17,427 nucleotides of DNA from CAZYTO01 sp964650405 (GTDB lineage: Bacteria > Acidobacteriota > Thermoanaerobaculia > Gp7-AA8): contig CAZYTO010000103.1 in assembly GCA_964650405.1 (NCBI GenBank), positions 1 to 17,427 on the forward strand, given 5' to 3'. Both the position numbers and the translations under genes were made by a program. Below are positions 14,309 through 17,427 of the stretch, one piece after another; within the stretch, counting starts at the first letter, position 1, and each line of letters starts with the position of its first letter. The notes beneath the pieces were generated by a model. It saw only the letters and a program-made list of their open reading frames with translations, made no database searches and had not been told where the DNA came from.

Positions 14309-14314
14309 ATTATA
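14309..14314 (-). promoter_or_regulatory. Candidate -10 box (TATAAT, minus strand) for the HU gene
   Basis: Read on the minus strand, TATAAT sits 9 bases before the HU ATG, predicting a start near 14302 and a leader of only a few bases. The overlapping plus-strand TATAGA may serve the divergent S4 gene. No good -35 was found for either. Assigned by position only. Confidence 0.4.
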
Positions 14315-14320
14315 GATCGT

Positions 14321-14680
14321 ATGGACGACCGCCACCGCCTCGATGTCTGGCTCAAACGGGTGTGCCTGTTCAAGCACCGCGGGGATGCCACCGAGGCCTG
14401 CCGCGGCGGGCACGTGAAGCTCAACGGCCAGCGCGTCAAGCCTGCCTCCGTGGTCAGGGAAGGCGACGTGGTGGAGTTCTTCCAGGGCGAGCGTCCCCGC
14501 CGGGTGGTCGTGGCCGGCCTTCCCGCCGCCACGGTCTCGAAGGAGACGGCCCGCACGCTGTACACCGACGAGTCGCCGGCCTGGCAGCCGGTGGACCGCG
14601 TCACGGCCATTCTCCGCGAGCGGGGCGCCGGCCGCCCCACGAAGAAAGAGCGCCGCGAGCTCGATCGAATCAAGCGCTGA
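14321..14680 (+). CDS. S4-domain RNA-binding protein (Hsp15-like)
   Basis: A 119-aa protein with an S4 domain at about residues 4-50: HRLDVWLKRVCLFKHRGDAT, then GGHVKLNGQRVKPASVVREG and DVVEF, the 'R.D.wL...r...tR..A......G.V.vNG....ps..v..GD.v' pattern. This family includes heat-shock protein 15, which binds stalled 50S subunits carrying nascent tRNA. The basic tail (RERGAGRPTKKERRELDRIK) is typical and probably contacts rRNA. ATG 14321 is chosen because the S4 domain starts right after it and DNA to its left is occupied by the divergent HU gene. No Shine-Dalgarno is visible. The pseudopilin-like gene follows 32 bp downstream. Confidence 0.9.
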   Translation: MDDRHRLDVWLKRVCLFKHRGDATEACRGGHVKLNGQRVKPASVVREGDVVEFFQGERPRRVVVAGLPAATVSKETARTLYTDESPAWQPVDRVTAILRERGAGRPTKKERRELDRIKR

Positions 14681-14712
14681 AACTTCGGCGCTGGCCGCCG
14701 CGTCGCATCTGC

Positions 14713-15159
14713 ATGAGACGCAGAATCATCCTGGGGCTGTTCCTCTTCGTGCCGCTGTCGTTGCTCGCTGCCGTCGCCATCCCTAACTTCATGACTGCCC
14801 TGAACCGCTCCAGGCAGAAGCGCACCATGGCCGACATCCGCACGGTCGCCGAGGCTTGGGAAGCGCGGGCGAACGACGTCCATACCTACGATGCGGCACC
14901 GAGGCGCTCGGCCGGCATGACCATCGTGCCGGCGCGCGACATGAAACGAGTGCTCGAGCCGGCGTATGTGAAAGTGCTGCCGGTCCGGGATGCATGGAAC
15001 CGCCCGCTGCAGTTCGTGACGAACGGCCAGAGCTATTTCATCCGCTCCGCCGGCCGCGACGGCCGTCTGGATCACCACGCCGGGCCGGCCGCCTCTGTCG
15101 ACAACGACCTCGTCTACCGTAACGGCGAGTGGGTCGAGTGGCCTGAGGGGGTTCTGTGA
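14713..15159 (+). CDS. GspG-like pseudopilin relative without prepilin signal (copy 1)
   Basis: A 148-aa membrane-anchored protein. After a basic start and hydrophobic helix (IILGLFLFVPLSLLAAVAIP, about 5-24) it reads NFMTALNRSRQKRTMADIRT, the region just after the N-terminal helix of type II secretion pseudopilins (GspG). The C-terminal half keeps the GspG-like pattern: DAWNRPLQFVTNGQSYFIRS, GRDGRLDH, and DLVYRNGEWVEWPEG. What is missing is the G-FTLIE prepilin-peptidase site: the protein begins MRRRIILGLF with no glycine before a phenylalanine-glutamate core. It is therefore probably anchored by an uncleaved helix and not assembled as a normal pseudopilus subunit. Its stop overlaps the next start by 4 bases. 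A paralogue lies at 15514. Confidence 0.75.
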   Translation: MRRRIILGLFLFVPLSLLAAVAIPNFMTALNRSRQKRTMADIRTVAEAWEARANDVHTYDAAPRRSAGMTIVPARDMKRVLEPAYVKVLPVRDAWNRPLQFVTNGQSYFIRSAGRDGRLDHHAGPAASVDNDLVYRNGEWVEWPEGVL

Positions 15160-15509
15160 GGCGTGTGATGAGGAGCGGTCTGCTCCTGTTGGCCCTTCTG
15201 CTCTCCACCGCGTTGCACGCCGCGACGTTCTCCGGCGAGGTCCTGGACACGTTCTGCTACGCCCACTCGCGCATCGCCGGTCCCACGCACACGGCCTGCG
15301 CGCTCAAGTGTGCGAAGGCCGGCGTGCCCCTGGCCCTGCTCGACGACAAGACGCACCGCGTCTACCTGCTCCTCCCCGACAAAGACGCCGGCCCCCTCCC
15401 CGCCGCGCTCGTGGCCCTCGCCGGCCGCCGCGTGACGATCGATGGCGACGTGCTCACGACGAACGGCACGGTGTTCCTGAAGGTGAAGACGTTCGCGGCG
15501 GCGCGGTGA
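15156..15509 (+). CDS. Small exported protein with conserved cysteines, unknown function
   Basis: A 117-aa protein with a clear signal peptide (residues 1-22, SGLLLLALLLSTALHA). The mature part starts ATFSGEVLDTFCYAHSRIAG and carries three cysteines, C34, C48 and C52, with a His/Thr run between them (GPTHTACALKC). It ends in a beta-rich segment (RRVTIDGDVLTTNGTVFLKV) that resembles a small OB-like domain. The shape 'G.v.D..C......H..Ca..C...G.p..l' is familiar from short exported proteins that may bind metal or form disulfides; I cannot name a family with confidence. GTG 15156 has a strong GAGGGGG site 4 bases upstream and overlaps the preceding stop (GTGA), showing translational coupling. 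Confidence 0.75.
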   Translation: MRRVMRSGLLLLALLLSTALHAATFSGEVLDTFCYAHSRIAGPTHTACALKCAKAGVPLALLDDKTHRVYLLLPDKDAGPLPAALVALAGRRVTIDGDVLTTNGTVFLKVKTFAAAR

Positions 15510-15513
15510 CGTC

Positions 15514-15972
15514 GTGAAGATCGTGCGGATCGTGGCTGTCGTCGTGGGATCGATCGTCATGGTGTTGATGTTGTTCGCCTACGTTTCGCAGGAGCTCCTG
15601 GGCGGAATGCATCGGTCACACGTCAAACGGACGATGGCGGACATCCGCGTCATCGCCGATGCATGGGAGGCGCGCGCGGCAAAAGCACAGACGTTCGATG
15701 TCGCGCTTCGTCACGGGAATGGACCCGTCTCCGTTTCGCTCGCCGACCTCGAGCATGTACTCAAGCCGACCTATATCCGCGTTCTCCCGCAGCGCGACGC
15801 CTGGAACCGTGAACTGCGGCTTACATCCACCGGAGCCGGCTACGAGATCCGCTCCCTCGGCCGGGATGGCCTCCCGGACCATGTCACCGGCGCGACCACC
15901 AACTTCGAGTGCGACATCGTCTACGCCAACGGCCGGTTCGTGGAGTACCCGGAAGGCGTGCTGCCGCGATGA
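15514..15972 (+). CDS. GspG-like pseudopilin relative without prepilin signal (copy 2)
   Basis: A 152-aa paralogue of the protein at 14713. Both share HRSHVKRTMADIRVIADAWE (here) / SRQKRTMADIRTVAEAWE (there), the linker reading LKPTYIRVLPQRDAWNREL, and the end GRDGLPDHVTGATTNFECD, then IVYANGRFVEYPEG. The N-terminal helix (IVAVVVGSIVMVLMLFAYVS) is a plain membrane anchor and retains none of the pseudopilin FTLIE signal, so it has diverged further than copy 1. GTG 15514 follows the preceding stop by 4 bases. The three genes 14713-15972 look like one operon. The function is unknown; an envelope role is likely. Confidence 0.75.
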   Translation: MKIVRIVAVVVGSIVMVLMLFAYVSQELLGGMHRSHVKRTMADIRVIADAWEARAAKAQTFDVALRHGNGPVSVSLADLEHVLKPTYIRVLPQRDAWNRELRLTSTGAGYEIRSLGRDGLPDHVTGATTNFECDIVYANGRFVEYPEGVLPR

Positions 15973-16000
15973 ACGCGGCACATTCGCGATTTCGGATGCG

Positions 16001-16046
16001 CCCCTCATCCGGCTTCGCCACCTTCTCCCCGCAAGCGGGGAGAAGG
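16001..16046. repeat. Palindromic REP-like hairpin
   Basis: A perfect 12-bp-arm hairpin, ccttctccccgc-aa-gcggggagaagg (16021-16046), is preceded by cccctcatccggcttcgcca. This phrase resembles a repeat found in many bacterial genomes and, more loosely, the ends of the ~100-bp repeats in this window. It lies 29 bases after the end of copy 2 of the pseudopilin-like genes and may also serve as a terminator, although there is no T-tract. The rest of 15973-16138 holds nothing recognised. Confidence 0.75.
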
Positions 16047-16138
16047 CTATGGCTTTGTGTGTTGGGTACGCAGGTCACGATCGGGAGTGCCGCGAGGTCA
16101 TCTGACGGAAGAGTCGAAGCGCGGTCATCCCGAGCGTG

Positions 16139-16762
16139 TCAGCGCAGGACCTCGAGCACTTCGCCGAGACACTCTGCCACCGCATCCGGGCTCGCGTTGA
16201 GCAGGGCTTCGCGATTCGGGTAGCCGCCGGGGATGGCCACGGCGAAGACGCCGGCGGCTTTGGCCATGAGGATGTCTTCGGGTGAATCGCCGACGTAGGC
16301 GGCGTCGCGGGGGGCGATGCCCAGGCGGGAGAGGCCGAGCTGCAGGGGATCGGGGTGGGGCTTGCGGCGCTCTGTGTCGTGGCCGCAGACGACGTCGCGG
16401 AAGTGATGGGCGACGCCGTACTGCGCGAGCTCGCGCTCGATGCGGGGACGGGAGCCGCTCGTGACGATGCCGGCCAGCATGCCGCGCGCGGCCAGCGCGC
16501 CGAGGAGGTCGTGGACGCCGTCGATCAGCTCGTACCTCTCCTCGGCGAAGTGCGCCAGCCAGCGTTCGTCCGCTTCCGGCCACCGTTCGCGCGGGAGGCC
16601 CAGGCAGGAGAAGGTGTGGTACCAGTCCGGTGAGTAGGTCCGGCGGTAGGTCTCGCGGTCGAAGGCGATGCCGAAGCCGGCGAACACCCGCTCATACGTG
16701 CGATACGTCGCCTCGGCCGTGTCGGCCAGGGTGCCATCCCAGTCGAAGAAAACGGCGAGCAT
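16139..16762 (-). CDS. HAD-superfamily phosphatase (phosphoglycolate-phosphatase-like)
   Basis: A 207-aa cytosolic hydrolase. Motif I is FFDWDGTLADT (catalytic D7 and D9), motif II is GIVTSGSRPR, motif III is the lysine in ERRKPHPDPLQLGL, and motif IV is AAYVGDSPEDILMAKAAG. The cap domain lies between motifs I and II (RTYERVFAGFGIAFDRETYR), as in subfamily I HAD enzymes such as phosphoglycolate phosphatase and beta-phosphoglucomutase. The substrate cannot be set from sequence. ATG 16762 opens directly on motif I. The last few codons run into DNA resembling a common intergenic repeat (catcccgagcg / aggacctcg), which may have supplied the stop. The gene is not obviously in an operon. Confidence 0.9.
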   Translation of the reverse strand: MLAVFFDWDGTLADTAEATYRTYERVFAGFGIAFDRETYRRTYSPDWYHTFSCLGLPRERWPEADERWLAHFAEERYELIDGVHDLLGALAARGMLAGIVTSGSRPRIERELAQYGVAHHFRDVVCGHDTERRKPHPDPLQLGLSRLGIAPRDAAYVGDSPEDILMAKAAGVFAVAIPGGYPNREALLNASPDAVAECLGEVLEVLR

Positions 16763-16770
16763 GTGATTGG

Positions 16771-16871
16771 CGAGCGGGTTGGGGCGAGCGGCGAGCGGGG
16801 GAACGGGGCGAGCGGGAGGGGAACGGCGGCGAGGGTTTCCCCGCTCGCCGCCCGCCCGTCTCCCGCTCGCC
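16771..16871. repeat. gcgagcg repeat forming a long inverted repeat
   Basis: The left part has gggcgagcggcgagcgggg (16782-16800), the right part ccccgctcgccgcccgccc (16839-16857), complementary with one mismatch. A second pair, ggcgagcggga (16808-16818) and tcccgctcgcc (16861-16871), is perfect. The block fills the gap after the TonB-receptor stop and before the HAD gene, so it may terminate the receptor transcript. Its right half nearly repeats 8279-8313. Confidence 0.8.
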
Positions 16872-16878
16872 TACTGGT

Positions 16879-17427
16879 TCACCAGATCACCCGTACCCCG
16901 AGCTGGATCTGCCTCGGCTCGCCGGCGCCGCTCTGCACGGTGCCGTCGAAGTTGAAGACGAGGCTCGTCACTTCGGGACGATGGAAGTTCTTGCTGTTGA
17001 AGACATTGAATACGTCGACGGCCGGCTCGATGGTCACGCCGCCGGTGGGGAAGCCTTTGGACACACGGAAGTCGAGCGAGGAGAACTGATTGTCCTTCCG
17101 CCCGAGGTTGCGCTGCGTGACCGAGCCGTCGGGATTGATGCGGTCCTGCGGCGTCTGGGCGATGGCCATGAAGCGCGAGTTGCCGAAGGCGTCCTTACCG
17201 CAGAAGGCGGCGCTGACGACGCAGGAGAGCGACTGCGGCTGCGCCGAGCGATACGAGTAGCGGAAGTTCACGTCGAGGCCCAGCGGCGCGTTCCAGAGCA
17301 GCCAGGAGTTCACGCGGTGGCGCTGGTCGCGGTCGGAGTAGCCGTACTCGGCGGCCAGGTTGGTGATCTTGGCGTAGCGGAAGGTGAACGGATCGCGCTC
17401 GTTGTCGTCGTCCGACTTGTCCTTCGA
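16879..17427 (-). CDS. TonB-dependent receptor, C-terminal part (cut by window edge)
   Basis: The reading frame is open to the right edge of the window; about 182 C-terminal residues are visible. They read as outer-membrane beta-barrel strands with alternating hydrophobics: RVNSWLLWNAPLGLDVNFRY, NQFSSLDFRVSKGF, the family-typical EPAVDVFNVFNSKNFHRPEV, and the end PRQIQLGVRVIW with the terminal aromatic residue used for barrel assembly. The 'D.fNvfN..n' block and R-F-terminal strand are characteristic of TonB-dependent/Oar-like receptors, which are abundant in Acidobacteriota. Such receptors import siderophores, sugars or peptides across the outer membrane; the substrate cannot be read from this end. 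The N-terminus, plug and any carboxypeptidase-regulatory domain lie outside the window. Confidence 0.85.
   Translation of the reverse strand, partial: SKDKSDDDNERDPFTFRYAKITNLAAEYGYSDRDQRHRVNSWLLWNAPLGLDVNFRYSYRSAQPQSLSCVVSAAFCGKDAFGNSRFMAIAQTPQDRINPDGSVTQRNLGRKDNQFSSLDFRVSKGFPTGGVTIEPAVDVFNVFNSKNFHRPEVTSLVFNFDGTVQSGAGEPRQIQLGVRVIW

Noticed and set aside
13514..14320. Upstream extension of the S4-domain gene
   Set aside because: It lies antisense to DUF2461 and HU, both clear genes; the S4 family begins at about ATG 14321.

Overview
The window is about 17.4 kb of GC-rich bacterial chromosome. It looks like an environmental Acidobacteriota-type genome, possibly Thermoanaerobaculia; this is inferred from gene content and cannot be proven from one window. 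The supporting features are a TPR-CHAT protein with its own sigma factor and zinc-finger membrane partner, an Oar-like TonB-dependent receptor end, GspG-like pseudopilin relatives, a fused YncE/phosphoesterase gene, and strong third-position GC. No rRNA, tRNA, CRISPR array, phage gene or transposase was seen.

Layout, left to right. (1) 190-5286 (+): a diverged sigma-70-like factor, a double zinc-finger (zf-HC2) membrane protein that is probably its anti-sigma factor, and a TPR-CHAT caspase-like protein with an intact His/Cys dyad. Two inverted copies of a ~100-bp dispersed repeat lie between the second and third genes. (2) 5369-5853 (+): a DUF4160/DUF2442 two-gene cassette whose DUF4160 gene carries a one-base frameshift. 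(3) 5854-6465: a gene-poor stretch with a 51-codon remnant of an exported beta-propeller-like protein (-), a palindrome-rich repeat cluster and a heptamer repeat. (4) 6466-8274 (+): a DJ-1/PfpI-family protein and chorismate synthase (aroC), 12 bp apart. (5) 8317-10502 (-): lgt, then a TSUP permease overlapping a DUF1634 membrane protein by 4 bp. (6) 10503-10977: no gene, but a third copy of the dispersed repeat and two inverted repeats. (7) 10978-13251 (+): the exported YncE-type propeller fused to a phosphoesterase. (8) 13352-14299 (-): an HU/IHF-type DNA-binding protein and a DUF2461 protein. (9) 14321-15972 (+): an S4-domain RNA-binding protein, then two paralogous pseudopilin-like proteins flanking a small exported cysteine protein. 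(10) 16139-16762 (-): a HAD phosphatase. (11) 16879-17427 (-): the C-terminal end of a TonB-dependent receptor, cut by the window edge.

The most interesting signals are: the sigma / zinc-finger / exported TPR-CHAT module, whose presumed N-terminus is built on repeat DNA; families of short 7-8 bp degenerate tandem repeats in many of the intergenic gaps, one run of which is translated inside the CHAT gene; the inverted-repeat cluster at 6134-6284; the broken DUF4160 gene; and the two pseudopilin relatives that keep the helix and C-terminal pattern but have lost the prepilin cleavage signal. The housekeeping genes (aroC, lgt, HU, S4, HAD) are ordinary and give no reason to think the whole window is a mobile island.
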